A stretch of 14,693 bases of DNA from Lentisphaerota bacterium (GTDB lineage Bacteria; Verrucomicrobiota; Kiritimatiellia; RFP12; UBA3636): assembly GCA_022837245.1 (NCBI GenBank), contig JALHHX010000042.1:1-14693 (forward strand). The letters are read 5' to 3'. This document shows positions 7,625-14,674 of this stretch, in pieces. The stretch's first letter is position 1. Each line of letters starts with the position of its first letter. The position numbers and the translations under genes are program-made. Below the pieces are notes generated by a model. It worked only from the letters and a program-made list of their open reading frames with translations. It was not told where the DNA came from and ran no database searches.

Positions 7625-7659
7625 TACGGCTTAATTGAATACAAAGAAAGAGAGCTCAA

Positions 7660-8934
7660 ATGGACGACGGCGTGCTGGCGCGAATTGACGCCATAAACTT
7701 CATCTGGAGATGGATGGAAACACAGGAATTCCCCGACCGCATGATGGTTGGCGTTCCTCCTTTCCGCCGTGGTTTCGTTATGGATCTCGTGTATACGACG
7801 TTGCGCAACGCGCGCGCGCTTGATTTCGCGCTGGAGCCGTTCTTCCGCCAACCTCCGCAGGGGGCGTCGATGGCCGCGTTGATGCTCGGCGCCTGCCAAT
7901 TGCTCAAGATGCCTGATGTGGCGGACCACGCGGCCATACACGCGACGGTGGAGGCGCTGCGTGAAGTCGCCGGGGAGCACCAGACGGGCTTCGCGAACGC
8001 TGTGCTGCGCAGCATGCAGCGTGATCTCGACGGAGTACGGCGGCGTTTGGTGGACGCGCCGCTGGCAATACGTGAATCCCATCTTGATGAACAGGTGGAT
8101 CGGTGGGAGGCTCGGTATGGAAAGGAGAGGGCGGCTGCGATCTGCGAATGGGACAACCTCACCGCGAGTGTAACGGTGCTGACTGTGCCACGTGGACCTT
8201 CCGTTCCGGAACTCCTGAGTTCTTTCGAAGGGGCGAGTGTGAAGGCGGCGGCGCATCCCGGCGCGCCTGATGATGCCATTGTCGTGCCCCACGGTTCGCA
8301 TGTCGAGGAATTGCCTGGTTTCTCAAAGGGTGCGTTTTCAATTCAGGATCCAGCAACGCTCGAGGCAGTAAAGTTGCTGGACGTCAAGCCTGGCATGAGA
8401 GTTCTTGACGCCTGCGCGGCTCCTGGAGGCAAATCTGTTCAGATCGGCCTTCGGCTTGACGGGCGCGGGGAGTTGATCAGCATGGATTGCTGGCGCGACA
8501 GGCTGCCGGCGCTTGAGGATAATTTGGGTCGGTTTGGGCTGCTTGGGGGTGTCGCGAAGGTCTTCCTCGGCGACGCTCGCGAAGTGTATCTGGGCAACAT
8601 AGGAGGTCCGGCTTTCGACAGGATATTGCTCGACGTCCCTTGCAGTAACACAGGTGTGCAACGCCGGCGCGCCGATGCGCGTTGGCGTTTTTCGTCGGAA
8701 CGCCTGGCCGCGCTCAATGAGACGCAGTTCCGCATCCTTCAAAACGCGTCGCGGTTGCTTGCCGACGGCGGCAGGATCGTCTACAGCACCTGCAGTCTTG
8801 AAGAGGAGGAAAACGAGGCGATGATCGGGGCGTTCATCGAACGCAACCCGCAATTACGTCTTGTCGACACCGTCTCCCTCGTCCCGCCGGACCGTGAGAT
8901 GGACGGGGCGTTTGCGGCTGCGCTTGAAAAATAG
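7660..8934 (+). CDS. rsmB: 16S rRNA m5C methyltransferase RsmB (Sun/Fmu)
   Basis: The 424-residue protein has the two-domain layout of RsmB. An alpha-helical NusB-like RNA-binding domain (about 1-130; LARIDAINFIWRWME, FANAVLRSMQRDL) precedes a Rossmann methyltransferase domain. The latter carries FSIQDPA (226-232), VLDACAAPGGKS (248-259, SAM binding), DVPCSNTGVQRRRADARW (325-342) with Cys328, and YSTCSLEEEENE (375-386) with Cys378. The two cysteines are the catalytic pair of RNA m5C enzymes; in E. coli the target is C967 of 16S rRNA. ATG 7660 follows AAAGAAAGAGAG at a suitable distance and a good promoter. Length is near the E. coli enzyme (429). The C-terminus ends REMDGAFAAALEK, the usual 'D.GFF.A...' motif in altered form. 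It is monocistronic: a 600-bp repeat region follows. Confidence 0.95.
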   Translation: MDDGVLARIDAINFIWRWMETQEFPDRMMVGVPPFRRGFVMDLVYTTLRNARALDFALEPFFRQPPQGASMAALMLGACQLLKMPDVADHAAIHATVEALREVAGEHQTGFANAVLRSMQRDLDGVRRRLVDAPLAIRESHLDEQVDRWEARYGKERAAAICEWDNLTASVTVLTVPRGPSVPELLSSFEGASVKAAAHPGAPDDAIVVPHGSHVEELPGFSKGAFSIQDPATLEAVKLLDVKPGMRVLDACAAPGGKSVQIGLRLDGRGELISMDCWRDRLPALEDNLGRFGLLGGVAKVFLGDAREVYLGNIGGPAFDRILLDVPCSNTGVQRRRADARWRFSSERLAALNETQFRILQNASRLLADGGRIVYSTCSLEEEENEAMIGAFIERNPQLRLVDTVSLVPPDREMDGAFAAALEK

Positions 8935-8965
8935 CCGGTTGTGCATTGTGAACAAGGATTAGGGT

Positions 8966-9101
8966 GGCGGCGCGGCGCGCCGCCTTTGCGTGCGAGCACG
9001 CAACCTCCGCTATTGGAGTGCTTGTATGGCGGGGGCGTGGCATTGTTCGTAGTGGCGCCGCGAGACGCTGGCGAAAGCGGTGCCGAGGCACCGCACTCCA
9101 A
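8966..9101. repeat. GC-rich palindromic repeat block
   Basis: Four inverted repeats are packed here: palindrome GCGGCGCGCCGC (8972-8983); TTGCGTG-CGAG-CACGCAA (8986-9003); a 9-bp pair TTGGAGTGC (9013-9021) with GCACTCCAA (9093-9101); and within it GCGGTGCC-GA-GGCACCGC (9077-9094). Reading frames through it give peptides with no family resemblance. No T tract follows, so it is not a standard terminator for rsmB, although it may serve as a 3' end structure. Confidence 0.75.
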
Positions 9102-9105
9102 AACT

Positions 9106-9454
9106 CCCACGCAGCAAGAGCACCCTGCTGAGTACTACAAAAAACCACGGTTGAGAAGCTTCGCGTCGTCGCGGCTTCGCGTGCTTACCTCATGCAGCAA
9201 AAGCAAAATCTGCGGTAATCTGCGAAATCTGCGGATACCTCCCACGCAGCAAAAGCCGTCTGATGATCGCGGCATTTTAAGTGGTTAGTGGTTAGTGGAT
9301 AGTGGTTAGCCCTCCAAAAACCACGCAGCAAGGGCTTCGCGTCTTCGCGTCTTCGCGTGACGACCCCCACGCAGCAAGAGCAAAATCTGCGTTCATCTGC
9401 GCCATCTGCGGATAACTCCCACGCAGCAAGAGCTTCGCGCCTTCGCGTGATACC
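9106..9454. repeat. Mosaic array: six ACGCAGCAA cores linked to short tandem repeats
   Basis: A core close to CCCACGCAGCAAGAGC occurs six times: 9106-9121, 9191-9204 (CATGCAGCAAAAGC), 9241-9256, 9321-9335, 9364-9381 and 9418-9433. What follows each core differs. Copies 2 and 5 run into AATCTGCG repeats (three units, period about 9-10). Copies 4 and 6 run into CTTCGCGT repeats (three and two units, period 8). Copy 1 reaches diverged CTTCGCGT units after a ~50-nt insert. Copy 3 leads to unique sequence. Read on the minus strand, each module is a variable short-period repeat ending in a constant GCTCTTGCTGCGTGGG tail. Unit spacing is irregular (43-85 nt) and there are no unique uniform spacers, so it is not CRISPR. 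Confidence 0.8.
9280..9309. repeat. Tandem heptamer (AGTGGTT)4
   Basis: Four direct 7-mers, AGTGGTT, AGTGGTT, AGTGGAT and AGTGGTT, followed by AG, sit between the third and fourth ACGCAGCAA cores. They are non-coding and part of the same repeat-rich intergenic region. Confidence 0.85.
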
Positions 9455-9473
9455 CGGCAGTTCCAACCCACGG

Positions 9474-9505
9474 CACCATTCCACCATTCCATTATTCCAC
9501 CATTC
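9474..9505. repeat. Tandem octamer (CACCATTC)4
   Basis: Four direct 8-mers (CACCATTC, CACCATTC, CATTATTC, CACCATTC), with a further CCATCATTCC at 9541-9550. A hairpin CCGGCAT-CAC-ATGCCGG (9505-9521) begins at its last base. The block lies just before the promoter of the polysaccharide operon. Confidence 0.85.
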
Positions 9506-9562
9506 CGGCATCACATGCCGGCCCCTGCCACTACCCGATTCCATCATTCCAGGTCTAAACCG

Positions 9563-9591
9563 TTGCTATAAATGGCTGTATTTTGTAGAAT
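9563..9591 (+). promoter_or_regulatory. Promoter of the polysaccharide/uvrC operon
   Basis: TTGCTA (9563-9568), a 17-nt spacer and TAGAAT (9586-9591) give a good sigma-70-type match. Transcription would begin near 9598, leaving an ~85-nt leader before the ATG at 9683. It lies right after the last repeat of the mosaic region. Confidence 0.55.
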
Positions 9592-9682
9592 TGTCGACTG
9601 ATTTTAATGTCGATGTTTGTTTGTCCTTTATTGGGATTCCGGGCATGGAGTTCGAAGGGTGGTTGGTGGAAGCGGTTTTGCG

Positions 9683-10894
9683 ATGGAAAAGAGAAAGTAT
9701 GTGATAATCGGCGCCGGTCCGAGCGGGTTGGCTTTTGCGGTCCGGCTTATGCAGCGGGGGGAGAAGGACTTCGTTGTACTTGAGAGCGAGGATTCCGCTG
9801 GCGGGCTGTGTCGGTCGGAGGAGGTGGATGGATCCCCTCTTGAAATAAGCGGAGGCCATTTTCTCGATGTCAACCGCCGGAAAGTGCTGGATATGATCTC
9901 GCTTTTCATGCCTCGCGGGGAGTGGGATCTGTACAAACGCGAGACGCGCATTTTCATCCATGGACGGGAAATTGGGAGTCCGGTCGAGTCGTTCATCTGG
10001 CAGATGCCGGAGGAGGTTCAGGAGCGGTATCTGCGCGACATCGCGGAAGCCGGCAGCAACAAGGGCGCGCCCAAGCCCGGGAAGTTTGTCGATTGGATTT
10101 ACTGGAAGCTCGGCAAAAGCATCGCCGAGGATTACATGCTGCCATACAACCGCAAGCTGTTCGGCGAGAATCTCGATTTGCTTGGGACGTACTGGCTCGA
10201 AAAACTGCCGAGCGTTTCGTATGAGGAGACGCTGCGGAGCTGCCGCGAGAAGCGCTTCTTCGGCAAGCAGCCGGCGCATGCGCAATTTTTCTATCCAAAA
10301 AAACACGGCTATGGCGAGGTGTGGCGCAGGATGGGAGAGGCGCTGGGTGACAAGCTCAGGCTCGGGGAAAAGGCAGAGCGGCTGGACTGCGCCGGGCGCA
10401 CCGTCAACGGGAGATACGAGGCCGACTGCATAGTCAACACAGCGCCGTGGGCGTCGTTCGGCGAGTTGTCGGGGATTTCAGACAGGGCGGCGGACGTTGT
10501 GCGGGGTCTGATGTATTCTTCGGTTGATGTTGATTACGTCCCCGCGAACTTGGACACGGAGGCGCAGTGGATATATTATCCGGATCCGGCGCTTTCGTAC
10601 CACAGGATTCTCGTGCGCCATAACTTCTGCCCCGGGGCGCGCGGGTACTGGACCGAGACTAACTCCACGCGCGCGAAGCCGCTGGCGGAGGGCGCGTTCA
10701 GGCACACGAGCAAATACGCGTACCCGCTAAACACAATCGGCAAGAACGAGGCCATGGACGAACTGTTGGGGGAGTTGCGGCAGAGCAACGTGCATGGATT
10801 AGGACGCTGGGGCGAGTGGCAGCACTACAATTCCGACGTGGTCGTCGAACGGGCGATGGGACTCGCCGATTCGTTCCTGGGCGGGGGGCGCTGA
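9683..10894 (+). CDS. UDP-galactopyranose mutase-like FAD-dependent protein
   Basis: The 403-residue protein opens with KYVIIGAGPSGLAFAVRL (5-22), a dinucleotide-binding Rossmann motif. FVVLESEDSAGGLCRS (30-45) and ISGGHFLDV (55-63) follow, the arrangement of the UDP-galactopyranose mutase/protoporphyrinogen oxidase-like flavoproteins. Further family-like blocks are YMLPYNRKLFG and, near the end, AYPLNTIGK followed by GLGRWGEWQHYNSDVVVERAMGLADS, reminiscent of the FAD-binding C-terminus of mutases. A role in making a furanose sugar nucleotide is inferred from this resemblance and from the glycosyltransferase and deoxysugar reductase next door. Another FAD-linked sugar or lipid oxidoreductase is possible. 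The start at 9683 puts the Rossmann strand at the N-terminus and follows GGTGGAAG about 11 nt upstream; an upstream ATG at 9617 would add meaningless sequence. GT2 starts 5 nt after its stop. Confidence 0.75.
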   Translation: MEKRKYVIIGAGPSGLAFAVRLMQRGEKDFVVLESEDSAGGLCRSEEVDGSPLEISGGHFLDVNRRKVLDMISLFMPRGEWDLYKRETRIFIHGREIGSPVESFIWQMPEEVQERYLRDIAEAGSNKGAPKPGKFVDWIYWKLGKSIAEDYMLPYNRKLFGENLDLLGTYWLEKLPSVSYEETLRSCREKRFFGKQPAHAQFFYPKKHGYGEVWRRMGEALGDKLRLGEKAERLDCAGRTVNGRYEADCIVNTAPWASFGELSGISDRAADVVRGLMYSSVDVDYVPANLDTEAQWIYYPDPALSYHRILVRHNFCPGARGYWTETNSTRAKPLAEGAFRHTSKYAYPLNTIGKNEAMDELLGELRQSNVHGLGRWGEWQHYNSDVVVERAMGLADSFLGGGR

Positions 10895-10899
10895 CATAC

Positions 10900-11697
10900 A
10901 TGGCAAGGGTCAAATACAACTTTGCCTACACTGGCACGAGCATCATGATCGCAGCGATAAACGAGACGTTTTCGCTGGAGGAGACGGTGCGCATTATCCG
11001 CGAAACGTGCGATCCCGGCGACGTGGCGGAGGTGTTGCTTCTGCTGAGCAAGACGAAGAGCACACCCGGGTGCATCGCGACCGCGGAGAAACTGGTCGCC
11101 GGGGGCGGGCTGTTCCCTATATCGATTGTGTGGCAGAGTCTGCCGTTCGCCGGGGGCGCGTACCGCGACGGAATCGCGGCGGCGCGCGGCAGCCACGTGC
11201 TGATGATGTCGGCCGATCTTGAGACGGACCCGTCGCTAGTGCGTGGGATGTTAGAGGCGTCGCGGGAGAATCCAGACGCGATAGTGACGATGTCTCGGTG
11301 GATCCGCGGCGGAGGTTTCACGGGCTACAGCAAGGTGAAGCAGGTCTGCAACCGCATCTTCCAGCGCTGCTTCTCGCTTATATATCTCACGGGCCTGTCC
11401 GATTTGACGTATGCGTTCCGCAACTTCCCGACCGACTTGATGCGGCGGATCGACTGGAAGGAGTTGCGCCATCCGTTCTTTCTGGAGACGGCGGTGGCGC
11501 CGCTCCGGCTTCGAGTCAGGTTCGTTGAGCTGCCCGCTCATTGGAAACCGCGTCTCGAGGCGGGATCCCAGAATTCGTTCTTTGCGAATTTCCGTTATTT
11601 CAAAACCGCGTTCCGCGTGCGGTTCACACCGTGGAACAAGTTGTTGCTGAAACAAACGGTGACGAGCGTGGACGTCTGCAAAAAAGAAGGGAAATGA
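10900..11697 (+). CDS. GT2 family glycosyltransferase
   Basis: The 265-residue protein has a compact GT-A domain. The first strand and nucleotide-binding helix are SIMIAAINETFSLEETVRIIRE (14-35). A middle segment, GGAYRDGIAAARGSHVLMMSADLETDP, contains the metal-binding DLETD (DXD-like) motif. GLSDLTYAFRNFP is the usual region before the acceptor loop. RFVELPAHWKPRLEAGSQNSF resembles the dolichyl-phosphate-mannose-synthase/polyprenyl-glycosyltransferase end ('E.P...R..G.SK'). No transmembrane segment follows. It probably transfers a sugar to a lipid carrier or growing glycan; donor and acceptor are unknown. ATG 10900 is chosen because it leaves a 5-nt gap to the previous stop and puts the first beta strand near the N-terminus; the frame stays open upstream inside the preceding gene, which is meaningless. 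The next gene starts 1 nt after its stop. Confidence 0.87.
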   Translation: MARVKYNFAYTGTSIMIAAINETFSLEETVRIIRETCDPGDVAEVLLLLSKTKSTPGCIATAEKLVAGGGLFPISIVWQSLPFAGGAYRDGIAAARGSHVLMMSADLETDPSLVRGMLEASRENPDAIVTMSRWIRGGGFTGYSKVKQVCNRIFQRCFSLIYLTGLSDLTYAFRNFPTDLMRRIDWKELRHPFFLETAVAPLRLRVRFVELPAHWKPRLEAGSQNSFFANFRYFKTAFRVRFTPWNKLLLKQTVTSVDVCKKEGK

Positions 11698-11698
11698 G

Positions 11699-12643
11699 AT
11701 GAAAAAAGCTATAGTGCTCGGTGCCACAGGGATGGTGGGAGGATGTTTCCTATCAAGGCTTCAGGAGTCTGGCTGGGATGTGCTTGGAGTTTCGCGTCAT
11801 ACCGCGATGGGGCGCCAGGTCGTGGATCGGCCATACCGCTTCGCGGGCAACGACATCCTTGACAGGCAGAGTCTCGAGGGCCTTTTTGCGGACGAAAAGC
11901 CTGATCTCATTGTCAATATGGCGGCGCAGGCGTTCAACGGCACGTCATGGGATGCTGAATACTACACCTACCTGGTGAACATCGAGGGCACCCACAACGT
12001 GCTGGCAGCGGCTCACGGCAGATGCCCGGAGGCCAAGCTCTTGCTTGCGTGCAGCAGCGCGGAATATGGAGACATTCAGCCTGAGGATTGTCCGCTCAAT
12101 GAGGACAGGCCGCTCAGGCCGACGACGCCATATGGCGTGACCAAAGTGACTGCCGAGGCAATGGGTTACCAGTTCTTCAAGAACTACGGGATGCCGATTT
12201 ACCTCCCGCGCATGTTCATACACGTCGGCACCGGCCATCCACCAGCCACGGCGATACAGAATTTCGCTCGCCAGATTGCGCTAATCAAGAAAGGCAAAAT
12301 GAAGCCAGTGATGCAGACTGGCAGGCTCGACACAGCTCGCGATTTTATCGATGTGCGCGACGGCGTGGACGGCATGATGACGTTGCTGGAGAAGGGCCGC
12401 CCCGGGGTGCCCGTGAATATATGCACCGGCGAGGCGCCAAAAATCCAGGATGTCCTCGACATGCTTATCGACATAGCAGGGGTGGAGGTCGAGGTGCGTC
12501 AGAGCAAGAGCCTGCTGCGCCCTTCCGACGAACTGCTTCTGCTCGGCGACAATTCGCGATTGACGGCGCTCGGGTGGAAGCGCAAGCACACGCTCCGTGA
12601 GACACTCGAGGGCGTGCTCGAAGACTGGATGCGCCGCACCTAG
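11699..12643 (+). CDS. rmd: GDP-4-keto-6-deoxy-D-mannose reductase-like SDR
   Basis: The 314-residue extended short-chain dehydrogenase has the NAD(P) motif GATGMVG (8-14), NMAAQAF (73-79), the catalytic serine in SSAEYG (119-124), and Tyr145/Lys149 in PYGVTKVTAE. The C-terminal half reads ARQIALIKKGKMKPV, LDTARDFIDVRDGVDG, PVNICTGE and LRPSDELLLLGDNSRL. It matches GDP-6-deoxy-D-mannose reductases, which reduce GDP-4-keto-6-deoxymannose to GDP-D-rhamnose. A GDP-mannose 4,6-dehydratase partner is not in the window, and the closely related dehydratase remains an alternative. A strong Shine-Dalgarno AAGAAGGG (11684-11691) precedes ATG 11699, one nucleotide after the GT2 stop. The product could supply sugar to either GT2 in the window. 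Confidence 0.87.
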   Translation: MKKAIVLGATGMVGGCFLSRLQESGWDVLGVSRHTAMGRQVVDRPYRFAGNDILDRQSLEGLFADEKPDLIVNMAAQAFNGTSWDAEYYTYLVNIEGTHNVLAAAHGRCPEAKLLLACSSAEYGDIQPEDCPLNEDRPLRPTTPYGVTKVTAEAMGYQFFKNYGMPIYLPRMFIHVGTGHPPATAIQNFARQIALIKKGKMKPVMQTGRLDTARDFIDVRDGVDGMMTLLEKGRPGVPVNICTGEAPKIQDVLDMLIDIAGVEVEVRQSKSLLRPSDELLLLGDNSRLTALGWKRKHTLRETLEGVLEDWMRRT

Positions 12644-12674
12644 CAGGCGGCTAAGACCGGGGAAGCTGAATCTT

Positions 12675-14153
12675 GTGAATGAAGTTCTGCGTGAGAAACT
12701 GCGCAACCTGCCTGACAAGCCGGGCTGCTACATCATGCGCGATCGAAACGGCCGCATCATATACGTGGGAAAGGCCGTTTCGCTGCGCCGCCGTGTGCAG
12801 AGCTATTTCAGGCCCTCTACATTCAATAAGGCGTCGCCCAAGTTGCGCGGGCTGATCAACAGCGTGGCGGACCTGGAGATCATGGTGGTCCGCAACGAAG
12901 CCGAGGCATTGCTCACAGAGGGGCGGCTCATCAAAGATTACAAGCCGCGCTTCAATGTCGTGTTCCGCGACGATAAACGCTACCTCGCTATCCGCGCTGA
13001 AACCCATCTTCCGCTACCGCGTTTCGCTGAATGCCGGATCGTCCGCGACGACGGCAACGAGTATTTCGGACCGTTCCCATCGTCGACAGTGGTGCGCATC
13101 GTCAAGGATTTCGCCGAGCGTCGCTATGGCATCCGCAAGTGCCCGCATAACAACCCCGGCGTGGAAGAGCACAGACACTGCCACAACGATCGCATCGCGC
13201 AATGCTCAGCCCCGTGCATCGGTTCTATTTCTCCGGAAGACTACAGGGCCAGGTTCGAGCAGGCGAGCGAATTCATTCGCAACGGCAGCATCGCGGAGAT
13301 GGAAAGCCTGAAATCAGAAATGGCGGGGGCCGCGGCGTCGATGGATTTCGAGCGCGCGGCGCAGATACGCGACACGATATTCGCCATCCGGGAAATGGCG
13401 AAACAACGCGCGCGCGTGGTGTCGAATCCCGCGGTCAAACGCGAAAACGCGGCGGCGGGCTGCGCCGAGCTGGCGGAGGTTCTGGGGCTTGATGCGCCGC
13501 CGCGTCTTATCGAGGGGTTCGACATCTCGCACATCAGCGGCACGTTTTCCGTGGCGTCTATGGTGGCGGCGATCGACGGTGTTCCCGCGCCGCAACGCTA
13601 CAGACGATTCAGGATCAAAACCGTGGAGGGTATAGACGACCCGATGAGCATAGCGGAAGTGGTTCGCAGGAGGTATAGCCGAACACTGGAAGAGGGCGGG
13701 CAGTTGCCGAATCTGGTCATGGTCGACGGAGGAATCACGCAACTGCGCGCAGCGCGCGCGGAACTGGCGAAGCTGGGACTGGCGGATATGCCTGCGGTGG
13801 GGCTGGCGGAGAGGCTGGAGGAGATAGTGATCGACAAAGACGGCCGCGATTCCGTGCTGTTATCGCGCGATAGCGAAGCCTTGAAAATCCTGATGCGCTT
13901 GCGTGACGAGGCGCACCGCTTCGCAATAACTTACAACCGCAACCTGAGAAACAAGAAGATCAAGGAATCTGTGCTTGACGAAATAGACGGCGTGGGTGAA
14001 ACGCGCAAAATGCTGCTTTTGAAGAAATTTGGCTCCGTTCATAGGATCGCGGCCGCAGAACTCGACGAAATCGCGTCTGTCGCCGGAATCGGCGAGGCGC
14101 TGGCCCAGGAAATACTCGACGCCATGCGTCGCGTTACCTCCTACCGCGAGTAA
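12675..14153 (+). CDS. uvrC: Excinuclease ABC subunit C (short form)
   Basis: UvrC makes both incisions in nucleotide excision repair. The GIY-YIG nuclease (about 12-92) shows PGCYIM, IIYVGKA, LRRRVQSYF and NEAEALLTE. Cys156, 169, 177 and 181 match the four-cysteine cluster of E. coli UvrC. A UVR helix pair for UvrB binding is at about 212-243 (MDFERAAQIRD). The RNase H-like second nuclease keeps its acids: Asp283 in GFDISH, Asp321/322, Asp351 in VDGG and His414 in DEAHRFAITY. Helix-hairpin-helix motifs end the protein (432-485). It has 492 residues against ~600 in the family: about 100 residues usually between UVR and the second nuclease are missing, with no frameshift visible. GTG 12675 is chosen because GGGGAAG lies ~10 nt upstream and the GIY-YIG domain starts right after. 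It lies 31 nt after rmd, so it is probably cotranscribed. Confidence 0.95.
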   Translation: MNEVLREKLRNLPDKPGCYIMRDRNGRIIYVGKAVSLRRRVQSYFRPSTFNKASPKLRGLINSVADLEIMVVRNEAEALLTEGRLIKDYKPRFNVVFRDDKRYLAIRAETHLPLPRFAECRIVRDDGNEYFGPFPSSTVVRIVKDFAERRYGIRKCPHNNPGVEEHRHCHNDRIAQCSAPCIGSISPEDYRARFEQASEFIRNGSIAEMESLKSEMAGAAASMDFERAAQIRDTIFAIREMAKQRARVVSNPAVKRENAAAGCAELAEVLGLDAPPRLIEGFDISHISGTFSVASMVAAIDGVPAPQRYRRFRIKTVEGIDDPMSIAEVVRRRYSRTLEEGGQLPNLVMVDGGITQLRAARAELAKLGLADMPAVGLAERLEEIVIDKDGRDSVLLSRDSEALKILMRLRDEAHRFAITYNRNLRNKKIKESVLDEIDGVGETRKMLLLKKFGSVHRIAAAELDEIASVAGIGEALAQEILDAMRRVTSYRE

Positions 14154-14542
14154 ACGGGACGGGCTATGAAGTTGTCCTCTGATTCGCCTTCATCGGCAGC
14201 GGCGTTGAGAGTTGTGACTATCGTCACGTTTGGAATCTTGTTCAGTACTAGGAATTCGCGCAGATCTGCTAGTTGTGACCGCGTGGCGCCGTCTTTGGAC
14301 TTAAGTACGATTGCTCGCCCCTTGTCGGCCTGTTCCTCTTTACGCAGCCGTTTGGCGAGCGTGGGCCTGTCGACATGGTTGCCGTAAAGTGTGATTGTGC
14401 CGTCTTTGTACACACCGACCTCCACGCCTGGCCGTCCTCCGCTTCCCGTGGTTTTGGCACGTGTTGTCGTCGTGGTCATGCAACCCTGTAGAAGAAAGCC
14501 GCATGCCGCGATAAAAAAGAAAAATTTCTTACTTACACGCAC
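14141..14542 (-). CDS. Lipoprotein with ExbD/TolR-like periplasmic domain
   Basis: The 133-residue protein starts MRVSKKFFFFIAACGFLLQGC: charged n-region, hydrophobic core and lipobox LLQGC, so Cys21 should be lipidated. A Thr-rich linker (23-33) follows. Residues ~40-112 (GVEVGVYKDGTITLYGNHV, TLAKRLRKEE, AIVLKSKDGATRSQLADLREFLVLNKIPNVTIVTT) follow the beta-alpha-beta pattern of the ExbD/TolR periplasmic domain ('v.v..dG.i.l.g..v....L...L...v.l..D......v..v.d.....gi..v...t'). The usual transmembrane anchor is replaced by a lipoprotein signal, and no ExbB/TolQ partner is in view. The only usable start is GTG 14542, with a TGA shortly upstream and no ribosome site. Its stop overlaps the uvrC end by 13 bp. 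The family assignment is by pattern only. Confidence 0.7.
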   Translation of the reverse strand: MRVSKKFFFFIAACGFLLQGCMTTTTTRAKTTGSGGRPGVEVGVYKDGTITLYGNHVDRPTLAKRLRKEEQADKGRAIVLKSKDGATRSQLADLREFLVLNKIPNVTIVTTLNAAADEGESEDNFIARPVYSR

Positions 14543-14548
14543 GTGCCA

Positions 14549-14578
14549 TATATTGAATCAAAACTAAGTCAAAGTCAA
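14549..14578 (-). promoter_or_regulatory. Possible promoter of the ExbD-like lipoprotein
   Basis: On the minus strand TTGACT occurs twice in tandem (14578-14573 and 14572-14567). From the distal copy an 18-nt spacer leads to AATATA (14554-14549), within an AT-rich AATATATG run. Transcription would begin at about 14542, essentially at the GTG start codon. The -35 is strong and the -10 weak. Confidence 0.35.
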
Positions 14579-14674
14579 TCATGATAACCAAATAGCAGGG
14601 ATTCCAAATCATCTCTCCTCGCGCGTACCTCCCACATCCATTGAGTTTGCTTCGGCCCATGAGTAGTGGCACAA

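Noticed and set aside
9077..9094. Hairpin GCGGTGCC-GA-GGCACCGC as rsmB terminator
   Set aside because: It is 140 nt past the rsmB stop, lacks a T tract on the plus strand and is embedded in other palindromes, so it fits a repeat element better.
9106..9454. Possible CRISPR array
   Set aside because: The repeated core is only ~15 nt, spacing varies from 43 to 85 nt, the intervening segments are themselves repeats shared between units, and there are no cas genes.
8781..9547. Several 60-120-codon open frames on both strands across the repeat region
   Set aside because: They translate tandem nucleotide repeats and palindromes, have no start signals and resemble no family. They are typical spurious calls over such repeats.
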